Positions 40,855 to 52,397 are shown, numbered from the stretch's first letter. The stretch is 64,000 nucleotides of DNA from Tyto alba (GCF_018691265.1 NW_024881330.1:14383386-14447385), one strand, 5' to 3'. Program-made: numbers and translations. Notes: generated from the letters alone by a model not told the origin.

Positions 40855-41080
40855 TTTTCAGCTTGGCAAAATATTTATTTACTTCAGTAAACAGGAAGAA
40901 GTTCATGTGTATATATATGTGATTACATCGAAGGCAAAGCAAAGACAACTGGAGCCAGAGTTACAGTTCCAGCCTGTAGCCTGATGGGCAGATCTGCTGG
41001 GTGAATTTCCACTCTTTTTTTTCATATTCTTCCGATTGTGACAGTGGAAGCCTCTCGTACCACTGACCATAGGGTTCCAC
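40855..41080 (-). CDS. Candidate terminal coding exon with 3' UTR and poly(A) signal, unidentified gene
   Basis: On the minus strand a pyrimidine-rich acceptor (tctctcttcagccag) leads at 41080 into an open frame of 39 codons ending in TAA at 40963-40961. The frame starts VEPYGQWYERLPLSQSEEYE and ends CPSGYRLEL. It is rich in E, K, Q, Y and W and polar throughout, unlike most chance frames here, which are rich in S, L, C and F. AATAAA lies on the minus strand at 40879-40874, with a second AATAAA a few bases on, giving a 3' UTR of about 100 nt. An upstream acceptor choice at the same NAGNNAG site would shift frame and meet a stop after about 20 codons. The segment joins in phase 0 to the exon at 41964-42029. 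I do not recognise the family. The splice sites, stop and poly(A) signal are seen; that it is a real gene is inferred. Confidence 0.42.
40874..40879 (-). promoter_or_regulatory. Poly(A) signal AATAAA for the candidate minus-strand gene
   Basis: The hexamer reads AATAAA on the minus strand, about 80 nt beyond the TAA at 40961-40963. Another AATAAA within an A-rich run follows at about 40849-40856. The spacing is normal for a short vertebrate 3' UTR. The hexamer is frequent in AT-rich DNA, so its weight comes from its position. Confidence 0.35.
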
Positions 41081-41963
41081 CTGGCTGAAGAGAGATATTA
41101 TTCCGAGTGAATAATTTTGCCTTTAGAATGAAAAAAAAAAAAAGCGCCATATAGGGTGTGAAATCAGACACAGGCTAGTATTTCTTCCCAGAGTGGTACT
41201 TAACAAGTGCTGCTGTAAGTCTATCCACAAGTTTATTCTGCAACAGCAATTAATTGTACCTGTAATGAGTCTGCAAACACATGCTTCATCCATTTCTTAA
41301 TTGTCCCATAAGGTTGCCTGAGTGGATTGTGACAAGTATCCCAGGGGACACCATCCCAAAACCTGTCCCAGCCCGTGCCTTCCTTGGGCTGCTGCCCCAC
41401 TTTGGGAGCTGCCTGGCTGGCTGAGCTGTCAGTTCTGATGGCCACTTTTTCTGTAAAAATCCAGCTGAACCCCAGGAAAACTTCTTAATGTGAAAGCCAA
41501 ATTTTGTCCAGTTTTCTCATTTCTATAACTTCATGTCATCCCAGATGAAGATTTTGCTGCCCAGCATCGCTTCCCTCCTCCAAGAGCATATCCAGCCATA
41601 GGCAAGGGCTTGTGGTGAAGCACATGTGCGCATCTGCATGCATCTGAGAGCACCTGGCCCCCGCAAAAAATTAGTAAAATAAATGGGTTTCACTGAGTCC
41701 CTGTGTGCTCTGTCCTCATCAAGGGCTGCCTAAAATAGCATCCCCCCGTTCTGAACATTATCTTCATTTCTTTCTGACTTGTTTTTTTAATTTCGAAAAT
41801 CTTGAAGATATGATCCTTTCCTTTGGGGGGAAGGCCTGTGCACATGCAACTGCTGTGAACGCATTACACCTGGAAAGGATCTGCTACCTCTGTTTAATTG
41901 AGAAGCTTGACAAAGTGACTCCTTCAGGGCTTCTCTAAAGCTAATGGGAAATTTATTACTTAC

Positions 41964-42029
41964 TTGAGCAGTAGCAGGATCAGGCTCTTTGACTTCATCA
42001 GGCATATCATCCATCTTCACATGAACCGG
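41964..42029 (-). CDS. Candidate 66-nt internal coding exon, penultimate exon of the same unidentified minus-strand gene
   Basis: The minus strand shows a good acceptor (tttcaatccctgtcctgtcag) directly before 42029 and a consensus donor (CTCAA then GTAAGT) directly after 41964. The segment is 66 nt, a multiple of three, and only one frame is open. Its 22 residues include VKMDDMPDEVKEPDPATAQ, strongly acidic and proline-containing, as in a disordered linker or tail. Spliced in phase 0 to the exon at 41080 it continues in frame to a stop, giving an acidic C-terminal tail of about 61 residues. No upstream exon could be assigned with confidence, so most of the protein is missing or lies beyond what I can see. 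Chance cannot be excluded for a single short exon; the two-exon agreement raises my belief. Confidence 0.42.
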
Positions 42030-44929
42030 CTGACAGGACAGGGATTGAAATTTCACAGTCTGTGATATATTTAGAGATTGTTTAGATTGGATTAGGCTAT
42101 GGAAAAACACTGTGCTGACCAAGATAATCATCCTTCAGATATTGATCTAACCCCTGTCTACTCTAATTTGTTCTTCCAAATCACATTGCCTGCAGCTACC
42201 TACCACTATCTTACTGTAATGCCGCAGTGACAGCTCCTGGGATCCTTGATTTTTCCCCAATGGAAATCAATGGTGAAACCCCAACTGACTTCAACAGTGT
42301 AGGATTGTGCCCTGTGGGCCCTCTTTTCAGCACCACATTTCCCACTAAAACGGATGCATGTTTTGAGCCACAAGCTGAAAATCAGACCATAATATCCCAA
42401 CTCAGCCAAATAACACAACATTTAGTTTTGGGGCATAGGAAGGGTAATACATCCACAGAAATCATACTTATAATGCTATGTAGTGCTACCTAGACTAGCT
42501 CTGAACAAATTAGCAGGAGTGCTCAGGGAATGTGCCAAATTTCCAAAACCACAGTACCAAGGCTAACATGCATGGCCTCGACAGGGCTGAAATGTTCCCA
42601 GGAGACCATTGCACCGCCATGTCTGTACTGGTTCTGGCATGGCATGAGTTCTTTCCAAGTCAGCTAAGGTATCTCTGGATGGTGCTGCCTTGTCATACTT
42701 TGATTTAGACACATTTTTAGACCTTTGCTGAACTGGATCTAAATATATACTTGTGGAACAGCTCCATAACCTGGATCTCCACTACGACCACAGATTTGGA
42801 ACACAACTCTAAACACTTGGGATGACAGAAAATGGCACACAAAGGGAATGACTCCCTGAAGCCTGGAAAACTGGGGACTTTGCCAGTAAGGCATAAGGTG
42901 AAATAAGACCAATGGGAATCTTAATGCTGTGCCATCTCTTGTTAGATATAAGACAGGCTCAGAGAAGCTTTATTGCAGAAAAAAATTAAATAATAATAAA
43001 AAAATATGTTAGCTCTGTAAATACAATTCCTGCACTGGTTTATAGACTTCACATAGCGTTTTAGTCAAAGCACACTATGGAAATCAAATGGAATTTAATG
43101 TTTGAAGCATCTTTTGTCCTAGAGGGAGAGAAATGAACTAAGGTAAATTGGGTTCCTTTTTCTAATACCTTACACACTGCACAAATCAAATGTAAAGCTC
43201 TACCAAATCCATACAGATCTGGGATTTTGCAGTATTGTAAGATTGCCTCAGGGCAGAACAATAGGCTGCCTGATCCTCCTTTCTAAGATTTGCTGCTAAT
43301 TCGAATAAAACTAGTCTCCTGAGTCGTGCTGGTTTTCCTAGAATCCAAGCCCTTATGTTTAGCAGATCACATAAGAAACTAAAGATTTGGGTTTTAATTT
43401 AGTTTGTTGTAATCCCATGAACAAGACAATTAAGAGTTGCAGCCAGGTGTGCAACAAGTTTTGGTGTAATATTGCTAGGTGTTTACTGAGGTCCTATGCT
43501 GGCTCCAGAACCTGTGATCTCTATTTTTTGCTGGAGCTGATGAAGGGTTTGTTCTATCTTTTTGTCTCCTATTCCAGTTTGTGAGGTTCATGTGTATGTC
43601 ATCAGCACGCACAGTACAGTTTGATGCTTTGGGTTCGATAGGCTTCAATAGCTCATCAGTAGCTTTTGTTCCAAAACCAGCAATATTTCCCTCAAAAACC
43701 TCAGCATAGTCCTACTCAGAATTAGTTATTCTGAACTATAGAAACTCATTCTCACTCTTTCTGCTTTCATGGATTCCATGACAAGGGTAAGACATCCTGC
43801 CAAAACACAGGTTTTGCTCCTAAAAGCCTTGTACATCCATACAAAATCATCAAATAGGAAAACTAAAATAACCTCCCTCTTGAAGAATGTGATTGGATTA
43901 TTATTTAGGAGACTATTTACTGCAGCTAAACAGATGGAATGCCTGAGGACATGAAGCTGTCACAGCAGAGGTAGATAGGGACTGAGATCAGAACATCAGG
44001 TGAAAACATGCAAACACCTATCAATATAGTAATAAACATGATATAATAATGACAGTTATCTTTCTCCTAACTTGAGCTTCAGAGGAGTTGTTTGTTATTT
44101 TGCTTTGTTCTTGAACCATACAGTCATCAGAGCACTGAGTAGCAAACAGGCATCGTTCTCCCTCAAAGAGTGTTTGATGCCAGAAATGGGTCTTCGTCTG
44201 TAGGAAAAGGTCCAGAGTTTCTGCATGTGACTAAGAGATACAGAGTTAGATACTCAAATATGCTTGGGATACTCAGTGTGACAAGTTTTGTGCTGGGGAG
44301 CTATGCAACACTGGGGTCAAATATTTCTGAATTACCTTCATGCCTTGCCCTTCATCAGTCTGTTAGCCACCTCAGTGTGGTTCAGTACAAAAGGTCCAAA
44401 GTCCAACACCTGCTACTGCCTGCCTAGAGTGAAACCAGACATGGCTCCTTTCATTAACTTTTTAGGCATGCTCAGGAGCTAAAACCTGATGTCTCCTGTC
44501 CACAGATCTAATATAAAGCAGGCGACTGCCCTAACTCTGCCTGTCTGTGGGCCCCAGCTCTGGCACCCTTCACTGCTTGCAGCCAGCTCACAGGTCCTCT
44601 AAACACACAGATAACATCCTGGTCCTACATGAGGACTCCAGTTCCTTGAAGCAGGCACAAAGACACAAAAAGGTGAAGGCTCCAGGAAGCCATGCATCAT
44701 GGTTTGAGCCCAAAGGGCAACTGAGCACCATGCAGCCATCCACTCACCCCTTCCCCTCTCAGGAACAGGAAGGAGAAAATGAAGAAAAAAAAGGCTCAGG
44801 AATCCATATAAGAGCAAGAAGGGGTGGCTCACACATTAGGATCATGGAAAAAAGACAGACTCCTTAAGGGAAGAAAAAGAACAACACCTTAATTCAAACA
44901 CTAACAAAGACAACACTTAACAGAGAAGG
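42030..44929. other. Intergenic or intronic sequence, no recognised gene
   Basis: Apart from the possible old repeat at 42.24 kb, I see only an acceptor-like site at 43576 (ttgtctcctattccag) followed by a short open segment. Otherwise nothing supported. Confidence 0.45.
42240..42320. repeat. Possible ancient sauropsid interspersed repeat
   Basis: The stretch 'cccaatggaaatcaatggtgaaaccccaactgacttcaacagtg' resembles a motif (CCATTGAAGTCAATGG-type, then GACTTCAATGGG) that I have seen often in turtle and bird DNA. The family name is not known to me. Confidence 0.35.
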
Positions 44930-45745
44930 TGGGACAGTGAGAAGCACCACCACATCCAAAAACACCTCCCCCCCACCCCTCCCTTTTTCCCGGGCTCAGC
45001 TCTGCTCTGGATCTCTCTACCTCTTCCCCCAGTGGCACAGGGGGCAGGGGATGGGGGTTACAGTCAGCTCACTGCTCCTTCCTTCTCGCGAAGTGGGATG
45101 AACACCATACATTCCTCCCCTGCTCCATGTTGCTCCCCTCTCATTGCAGACAGTCCTCCATGAACCTTCTTTTCAGAGAGTCCTCCTCACAGGATGCAGC
45201 TGTTCCCATGCTGATCTGGCATGGGTCACCTCCACGAGTTGCAGTCCTCCCAGTGCCGAACTATAACAGTGGGGGCTGCTTCTTCCCTCAGAGTCCCGGC
45301 TTCCTTTAAGCACAGCCACCTATCTGGGTGTGGTCTCCTCCACAGGCTTCAGGTCAACTTCTACTCCACCGTGGACCTCCATGGGTGGCGGGGGGCGGGG
45401 GGGGGCAGCCCTGCTGTCTTACCACAGGATACAGGGGACTCTGCTCCCGTGCACCTCCCCCCTTTTCTTCTCCTTCCTTCCACTGACCTGCGTGTTCACA
45501 TACATGTCCTTCTCATAACTCCTCCTCACAAGTCTCCACCAACCCCCCTCTCAGGTTCTCTTTCTTCAATATGTTCTCACAGAGACACAACAACCGTCAC
45601 TAATTGGTTTGGCCCTGGCCAGGGGTGGATCCAACTTGTAGCTGGTGTAGCTTTCAAGAAGCTTCTTACAGGGGGGCACTGCTGTAGCCCCCTCTCCTGC
45701 TACCAAAAATCCCCACCAAAGAAACCCAGCAAACTATGCCAGGGT
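44930..45745. mobile_element. GC-rich dispersed avian repeat, probably retrovirus-LTR-related
   Basis: The block begins near a C-run (44964-44985) and holds phrases I remember from a common bird repeat: 'cgggctcagctctgctc', 'ctctctacctcttcccccagtggcacagggggcaggg', 'ctccaccgtggacctccatggg', 'gttctcacagag', 'cactaattggtttggccctggccag' and 'gccccctctcctgctaccaaaa'. It is much richer in G+C than its surroundings. The repeat class is uncertain: I recall it as LTR-like but cannot confirm a family, and I see no retroviral genes beside it. A 188-codon frame crosses it and is probably not a gene. Confidence 0.55.
45386..45407 (+). repeat. G-run with G-quadruplex potential
   Basis: gtggcggggggcggggggggg-type sequence has four or more runs of G's in about 22 bases, inside the GC-rich repeat block. 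Confidence 0.6.
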
Positions 45746-48226
45746 CTTTCTGGTCCAGGAGGCAAGGTGGAAGTGCAGCTGGGCTGAAATAAGGAACTGT
45801 GGTCACCAGCTGGAGGAGAGAAAAGGATGTGTCAGGTCCCCTGGTGATGGCATGAAAGTGGCATAGACTCAACTCATCCACATATGAATGAAGTGCCACC
45901 ACCACTGGGCACTTCACTAAATGGAGCAGAAAGGTTGGTTTTAGGAGTTAACATCCATGACTAGGGTAGAGAAAAAAGCACTCCGGAAGATCAGGGACAG
46001 AGGTGAAGAGGTCAGCAGCCGTATGCAGGGCTGAGGTTTGTAAATACAACCCTTCCTCATTTCCAGGCTTGAAGATAAGAGTCAAATTTGAGCACCGATG
46101 GAAGATGCCTGCATATCATGGCACAATCCTTTGACAGATGATGGCACACATTCGCTGCACTTTTTCATCAGAGTACATCTATTTCACATCAAGAAGGACT
46201 TCTGTTTTCTTCCCACAAGAGGGCCCTACAGCTTCACTCTCCAGACGAAGGAGTCTGCTATTTAAGGTAGGGCTTGTGGACAACTGTAGTCCCACGTTGC
46301 CTGTAAGAGGCCACGGTGGGGGTATATTGTCACACACTCAGCAAGGAAACAGTCCTGCCTGCTATGAATGTGTAAGTCATCCTTGTGACTCCTTCCAAGC
46401 CAAAGCAGGCTTTGGCAGGATTTGAGCCATAGGAGGAAAACAAACTTCTATTAAAGAAGAAGAAATAGTTTTCAGGTCCCCTGGTTAGAGGGAGAGGTGT
46501 GAATACATGGAACCCATTTTCTAAGTGCTGTGATGTGGGAGGAACCTGTCTCAGCTTGTTATGTAGCTATGCAAAAAAAGTAACCACAAGCTGGAGATAA
46601 AACACATGGAATAAAGAGGATTGATTTCAACAAGGTATTTTGCAGTAATGCTATCCACTGGTGGGATAACAAGCAGAAATGTTAGAGATGTGAGACAGAT
46701 GATAGCAGCCAGGCTCATAGTCATGTTTCTTTGGCTGGTAGTGCTGACATGTGGTCTCACCACAAGAAAAATGGCTGGAAGAAGCCCAGTGTAACCCTGC
46801 CTGGTCCCTCCTTCACCATCTCCTGGGGCTCCCTGTGGGAGTCCTTCAGTGGGGACACTGCAAGGACTCCCGTACAAGTTTGCAGAGAAGACCACCCAAA
46901 GGACACCAGTCCCCTAGGGAAAGCCAATCCCAGCATATTGCAATAAACAGTCGCAAAATATGTCTCCTGCTGCAGATCCTAGAGAGGCCAGGTAGGAGCA
47001 GTGTCTTAAGTGGTGCAATGCTGGTAAAAGTTTTCCGTTTCCCCAAACATTTTTTTAAACTAAGAGCTGGGTTCCCACAGAGATCTGTAAGTGAAAACAC
47101 AGTTTCTTCCTGTCTTTTTTTCTTATTGGTGTATGCTGGTTCTTGCTTTATCTAAAAGGAAGCAGGATCAGACTTCAAAAATAAAGTTCTAGACCATCCA
47201 AATTAACTTCTTTTATTCTTCTCTGAGTGAACTATTTATATGACTTTTAATACCATCCAAGAGATCTACAATGATTTTTTTTTTTTCAGTGCTGGAGGGA
47301 AACTTAACGTCAAAACCATATTTCATACTTTATCTGTCAAATTCTTCAACTACATTCTTCTTTTTTCTCCCTTAATTCAATATACCATTAAAAATATTTT
47401 TAAGGATGACTCCACAGTTGGAGTCATATACAATCATCTGACATAAAACACCAACCACAACTACACCACTAAATCCCTATGCCCTCTTGAGCCTCAGTAA
47501 TGCCCTTTCAGCAAACCAGTGAAATGGCACAACCTCAATTACTGTATAAAATTCCTCTTGTTGTCTTAACAGTTCTGAGAAAGATATAAAGGGAGACTCA
47601 CAGGAACTTTTAGAACTGCAGATCAGAATAGATTCTTTCAGTGTTTGCAGAACAAATGAACAATAGACTCTTTAAGAGTAAAACAAGCAAGCAAGAGGAA
47701 CAGCCAGCTACGCTCAATACATATCAATCCCGGGAAAAATAAATGTTTGTACAAAGCTGCACAACCAGTGTGGTCACCTAGAGATTTTTCATCATGTGTT
47801 TCATATATTGACTAATTCCAAACATTTTTTACTTGGGTTCACTTCCAGGTGCAAGGACGAACGTCTAGTTAACTGAAAACAACTAAGGGATTATTTAGGC
47901 GTGGATGATAATGGTCACAATTAATAGCTTGTTCAAAGCTAGGAGAAGTAATACTGTTGCCAGACTATTGGTGCAGTGCAATTGCCAACCCTTTTCTTCT
48001 TCATTGCTGAATATCAAGTATTTATTTTTATTCCAAAAAAATGTACATTTTTTCTCTGTTTATCAATGATTGCAATGTTATTGTGGAGATCAATCTGGAA
48101 AAAAAGTGGGCTAACAACTCACAGTGATGTTATTTTAATACATCATTTGCTTCAGGCAGAGGTTCCTGTTTCTGTATAGTTGCTTTTACATCACCTACAC
48201 TTACAAGTGTTTGGTAAAGGAAAATG

Positions 48227-48275
48227 AAAAAAAAACAAACCAAAACAAAACAAAACCAAAAAAACAATAAAACCA
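48227..48275. repeat. A-rich (AAAAC)n-like tract
   Basis: An imperfect run of aaaac-type units, such as caaaacaaaacaaaacc, with an A8 start. It could be the tail of an old retroposed element or a simple repeat. Confidence 0.75.
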
Positions 48276-49517
48276 GACTTGCAGTTCCCTCTTTGTATTG
48301 TGGTCCAAATTTAGGAAGTCATGTCTCAGCTACCTGCAGTTAGGAAAGAACTTGACAACATTTCAGCCTAAACACTTGGTAATATCCCAGTGACATAAAA
48401 TATATGCTTATCCACTGAAGTGGTTTGTCTGTATTGCTACAGTGTGTTTTGACCATTTATAGTATAATCAGCTAATTTAGATTTAAGATTCCCCCAACCA
48501 TGAGGGGAAAGACATAAATGAGTCCCCATGGCCACTCCTCCAACCCATCTGCGAGCCCCACATTAGGCAGGCTGAGGGCTCCCCAGATATGCCTGCCTGT
48601 CTCTGGGGTGGCAGAGGAACAGGCAAGCCGAGGCTCCCACCTCTCCCAGCTATTGTCTCCAGTGTAGGGGTATTTCTGAGTGTTACCTCGGGCCCCCTCG
48701 AGAGACAGAGCTGCTGCTGGGGGCAATTGGTCTGGTTTATTTACAACTTCCTTTAGAAAGGATGGATCTTTTAAAGAATCTATCCTTCTAAAGTATGGGA
48801 AAGGACTTCATGACAAACAATCCAGGGCATTTCTGAGTGCTATTCATTTATTCTCAAGTAAAGTTCTGCTTTGCAGAATCTGCCTGGCAGCAGAAAGGAC
48901 CTTCAGAGTTAGAGCTCCCTTCATCCTAATACCATGTTCAGTCAGTGTCTTTCCTCAATATCCGTACAAAATCCTTTCTGCTTTGCATTACAGAAGTCAT
49001 GCTTGAGGCAGTAAAAACCTAGTAAGGCATCAAATTGTGTGTGGGTTCATAACAAGTAAGTGAAGCTGGATGATACGAAAGCTCCAGAACTATGACAAAC
49101 ATCTCTACCATCCACCTCATTACAGGAGAAGGTCACTCACATTTGAACATATCTCTGCCTAATGGCTGTACGTGGTTATATTCTGCTCAAGAGACCCTTT
49201 CTATTAAAAAACAGAGGAGACACATTAAAAAAATAACAGAAGTAGCAGCTTGTTCAGTGAAAATGTCAAAGGGATAGCTATGCTAAATTGTGCCACTCTC
49301 AATACCCACTGGTATTTGGGCATGGGGTCATTCCCACATAGGCAGACTGACTTACACAGACACTTCCAGCTCTCCTTTATTAGCTTTTTATAGAAAGGAC
49401 ATGGTACGAATTATATGGTACTTACCAGTACTGAAAAGAAAATGTAATGGGTCATTTTTTGGAACCACAATTTTAATTTGGAATTTTCTTCCACTATTTT
49501 ATCAACTTTGTCTTCAG

Positions 49518-49634
49518 CTCCTACTACTTTGACCACAGTTCAGAACCCTCCTGGAATAAATGTGTTACAAAGAGAGATTTCCTTAGTCCATGCTGATGGA
49601 TTCAGAAAGCTATTAGAAGAAGTGGAATCAACTG
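49518..49634 (+). other. Exon-like segment, 117 nt, hypothetical plus-strand gene
   Basis: The acceptor (atcaactttgtcttcag) is good; the donor (CAACTG then GTATTT) is weak and sits just before an in-frame TAG. Thirty-eight codons are open in one frame, with a balanced translation that includes GINVLQREISLVHADGFRKL. Phase fits the candidate at 49766-49874, only 131 nt downstream. Confidence 0.25.
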
Positions 49635-49765
49635 GTATTTAGAATGAGTTTGCAAGCACTTCTGCCTATTTTACTATCCCTAGACACTTTCTGTCTGCTC
49701 TAAGATTCACTGTTGGTTATTTAGGTCAGGTTTATAAGCTAGTCTCATTCCGTGCTTCTCTCAAG

Positions 49766-49874
49766 CATTCTGTGAATCCTGTGCAAGATTCAATTTGCTA
49801 AAGATTTATGAGTCCTTCCCATTCCAGAGTTATATACATCATATGGAAACTATTGTGCAATGGAGACCTTCGAG
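49766..49874 (+). other. Exon-like segment, 109 nt, hypothetical plus-strand gene
   Basis: Acceptor ccgtgcttctctcaag and a modest donor (TCGAG then GTAGTC) bound 35 open codons with split codons at both ends; the translation includes NLLKIYESFPFQSYIHHMET. The phases (1 in, 2 out) are those needed to join the candidates at 49518-49634 and 53988-54137. That agreement is the main argument, since the donor is weak. Confidence 0.2.
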
Positions 49875-50357
49875 GTAGTCCCTCCCCAGCTGTCTCCAGA
49901 ATAGCATTATGAACTAATAGTTTCTGAAAAGAATTGCCATAACAGTAACATAAGCCTTTTCCTTGTTGATTTTTTAAATTTTAATTTGGGCCCATTGTGT
50001 CTGAATGTTTTCTAGCCAAAACATTACCAGGGAAGTAGAGGAGGGAAGAGAATGTAGAAACTGCTACTTGGTTTCAGCCACTGGCTTCCAGTTAGAGCTA
50101 ATGGACTGAAATATCCAAAATTTGAACCCTTGAGGTAGTAGTCAGAATATTTGCATGAGTGTATTCTAGCCCACTGTCTCTTCAAATGAAGACGCACAGT
50201 GTAATCACTGCTTTTCAATTGTCCTACCTCTTGTAACCAAGTTGATAATTTGTCTGCAAAGAATATAAAATCCAAAGAGAGCAATAGTTTAACTGCATTA
50301 GAATGAAGTTTATTCAGTTTCAGCATATGGATATAAATACGTACTGAGAAATCCCCT

Positions 50358-50849
50358 TTACTGAGACAACAGATCCATCTAGTACAGCGGCCAACAGTGA
50401 CCAGGAGCAGAAAGCACATTGAAAAACAGGACAAATATAAAGTGATTATTGCCTGCTCTGCATTACAGCTTCTAACATTCAGAAGGGTAGTATCCAAATC
50501 ATTATTTTTAGTAACTAAAGACTAGTGTTTACTAACAGTGTTTAATCCTTCTTAAATCTGTCTTTTACCATCTTCAGTTTATATATATGTCTGACCTATA
50601 AAATGCATGTTGGAAAGGAGCTCGTAATTTGACTATGCATTGGGTGAAAGTATACTCCTCTTGGTGTTTTTAAGGTGCAAATTGCTTTCTAGTTCTTATC
50701 CTGTGAGAAACAGTGAATGGTGAAACTTCTTTTCTCATTCATCTCCTTTGCAATACCCAAGTTATAAAAATCTGTTAGATTCCTCCCTTTCCCTTAGTTA
50801 TTTCTTCTAATCTGAATAGTAGTAATCTATTTAGTTTTTTGGACTAGGA
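50358..50849 (-). mobile_element. Old CR1-like LINE, 3' UTR and ORF2 end (segment 1 of 3)
   Basis: On the plus strand this reads as the antisense of an ancient sauropsid CR1: 'agatccatctagtacagcggccaacagtg' near 50370, then 'ctcgtaatttgactatgcattgggtgaaag' and 'ctagttcttatcctgtgag' at 50620-50710. These match from memory the common turtle, crocodile and bird CR1 3' region. Many substitutions indicate great age. It continues in order at 51993 and 53280. Confidence 0.65.
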
Positions 50850-51992
50850 GGATAAGCCAACTGGAAGCTTATATGTCAGGATTAGAAGGCAGATCAACAT
50901 GGATGACATTGTGGTGGGTGTCTGCTGAAGACCACCTGATCAGCAAGAAGAAGTAGATGAGTCTTTCTTCAGACAACTTGAAGAGTCCTTACATTGCAGG
51001 CCCTGGTCCCCCTGGGGGACTTGAACCAGCCCCATATCTGCTGGAAGGGCAACACAGGACAATTCAGGACACAAGCAATCCAGCAGGTTTCTGAAATGCA
51101 CTGATAATGATGGGGAGGGGAACTTCCTGGACCTGACAGGTACAAACAAGGAAGAACTGGTAGGGTAGGTGAAGGTCAGGGGCCAGACTTGGCTGCAGTG
51201 ACCATGAGATAGGGGACATCAGGATCACAAGAGAAGGGAACAAGTCAAATAACAAGCTCATGACCTGGACTTCAGGACAGCAGACTTTGTCCTGTTCATA
51301 AACCTGCTAGGAAAAATCCCCAGGGTATCCTGGGGAGTAGAGGGGTCCAGGAGAGCCTGTTGATTTTCAAGCATCACCTTCTCCAAGCTCAAGATTGATT
51401 CCTGAGGATGTGCAGGAAGTCAAGCAAGGAGGGAGAAGAGGCCTGCACAGACAAACAAGTAGCTTCTGAAAAAGCTCAAACTAAAAAGTAAGGCTGCAAG
51501 AGGTGGAAGCAGGACTAGGTAACTCAGGAGGAGTATTGAGATGCTCTCCGAGTGTGCAGTGATGTGATTAAGAAAGCCAAAACCTGCCTGGATTTAAATC
51601 TGATGAGGGATATGAAGGGCAGCAAGAAAGGTACACTGGTAGAAAAATGAAGACTGAGGAAAAATGAACCCACTGCTGAATGGAGCAGGGGATCCAGTGA
51701 CAAAGGGTGCAGAAAAGACCAAGGTACTCAATGCCACCTTTGCCTCAGTCTTACTTGGTAAGCTCAGCCTTCAGGAATCGCAGGTGGGACCAGTGGGAAA
51801 GTCTGCAGCATGGAAGACTTACCTTTGGTGGATACAGATCTAGTTAGGGAACATTAAATAGATCCATTTTGAAGATATTCAAAACTCAACTTCATGGTCA
51901 TAAGGAACCTGATCTGGTTGCTTCTGCTTTGAGTAGAGGATTGGACTAGATCTTCAGAGATGCCTTCCAAACTTAAGGATTCTGTGACAGTT
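50850..51992 (+). mobile_element. CR1 LINE copy (younger), internally deleted
   Basis: The sequence follows the avian CR1 ORF2 endonuclease region: the phrases around a GDxxxPDICWKGN-like motif, the NKE-like and SDHEM-like motifs and downstream linker are recognisable at 50890-51780, with many substitutions and frame breaks. At about 51855-51872 the beginning of the reverse transcriptase region is joined directly to CR1 3' UTR sequence (the 'tctgctttgagtagaggattggactagatcttcaga' region), so most of the RT domain is missing. The 3' end is near 51992 at an ATTCTGTGA-like octamer. It interrupts an older antisense CR1 that continues on both sides. Non-functional remnant. Confidence 0.88.
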
Positions 51993-52397
51993 CATGTTTC
52001 TAATCATCCTTCCCCATCTTTACATCTTACTTTTCCAATCTAGCTATGATTTTTTCCCTTTTTAAAATGTAGTACCTATTGTATGTACTAGCCAGTAACA
52101 CAGTGGCATGATGATATACTCTTTTTTGCTCTCTGTTCCTTTGCTAATCATTCATAAACTTAGTTTGCTTTTTTGATCACTGTTGAACTTAAGGCAAAAT
52201 TAATGCATACCATGATTCCAAGACAGGTAAGGCAGAGCTCACCACTGTGCATTTTAGCTACAGTTGTTTCTTTTCTTCCCCACCTACATGTACCATATTG
52301 CACTTACTGACATTAAATTTCATCTGTACATTGTATCATTCTGTATGATGAAATTAGAAGGTTTTATTCAAAGACTTTTTTGACTAATCTAAAGAAT
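51993..52397 (-). mobile_element. Old CR1-like LINE, ORF2 (segment 2 of 3)
   Basis: The antisense of the CR1 ORF2 continues: 'catgtttctaatcatccttcc', 'cagtggcatgatgatatactc', 'aaacttagtttgcttttttgatcactg' and 'gcacttactgacattaaatttcatctgt' all match, in order, the ancient sauropsid CR1 that I recall. The segment is bounded on both sides by the two younger plus-strand CR1 copies. Confidence 0.75.

Larger units (their letters stand above)
45746..50357. other. Non-coding sequence between the GC-rich repeat and the nested CR1
   Basis: 46.0-47.0 kb is somewhat GC-richer. A minus-strand frame at 46551-46895 contains a stretch (MTMSLAAIICLTSLTFLLVI) that looks like a signal peptide or membrane segment. 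The exon-like segments at 49518 and 49766 lie at the right side. No family is recognised. Confidence 0.4.

Noticed and set aside
45221..45787. 188-codon plus-strand frame, the longest in the window
   Set aside because: It lies inside the GC-rich dispersed repeat; GC-rich repeats have few stop codons, and the translation is low in acidic resid­ues and rich in P, S and H.
50024..50497. 157-codon minus-strand open frame
   Set aside because: Its first part overlaps the antisense 3' region of the old CR1, the translation shows no family features, and no good splice or start context exists.
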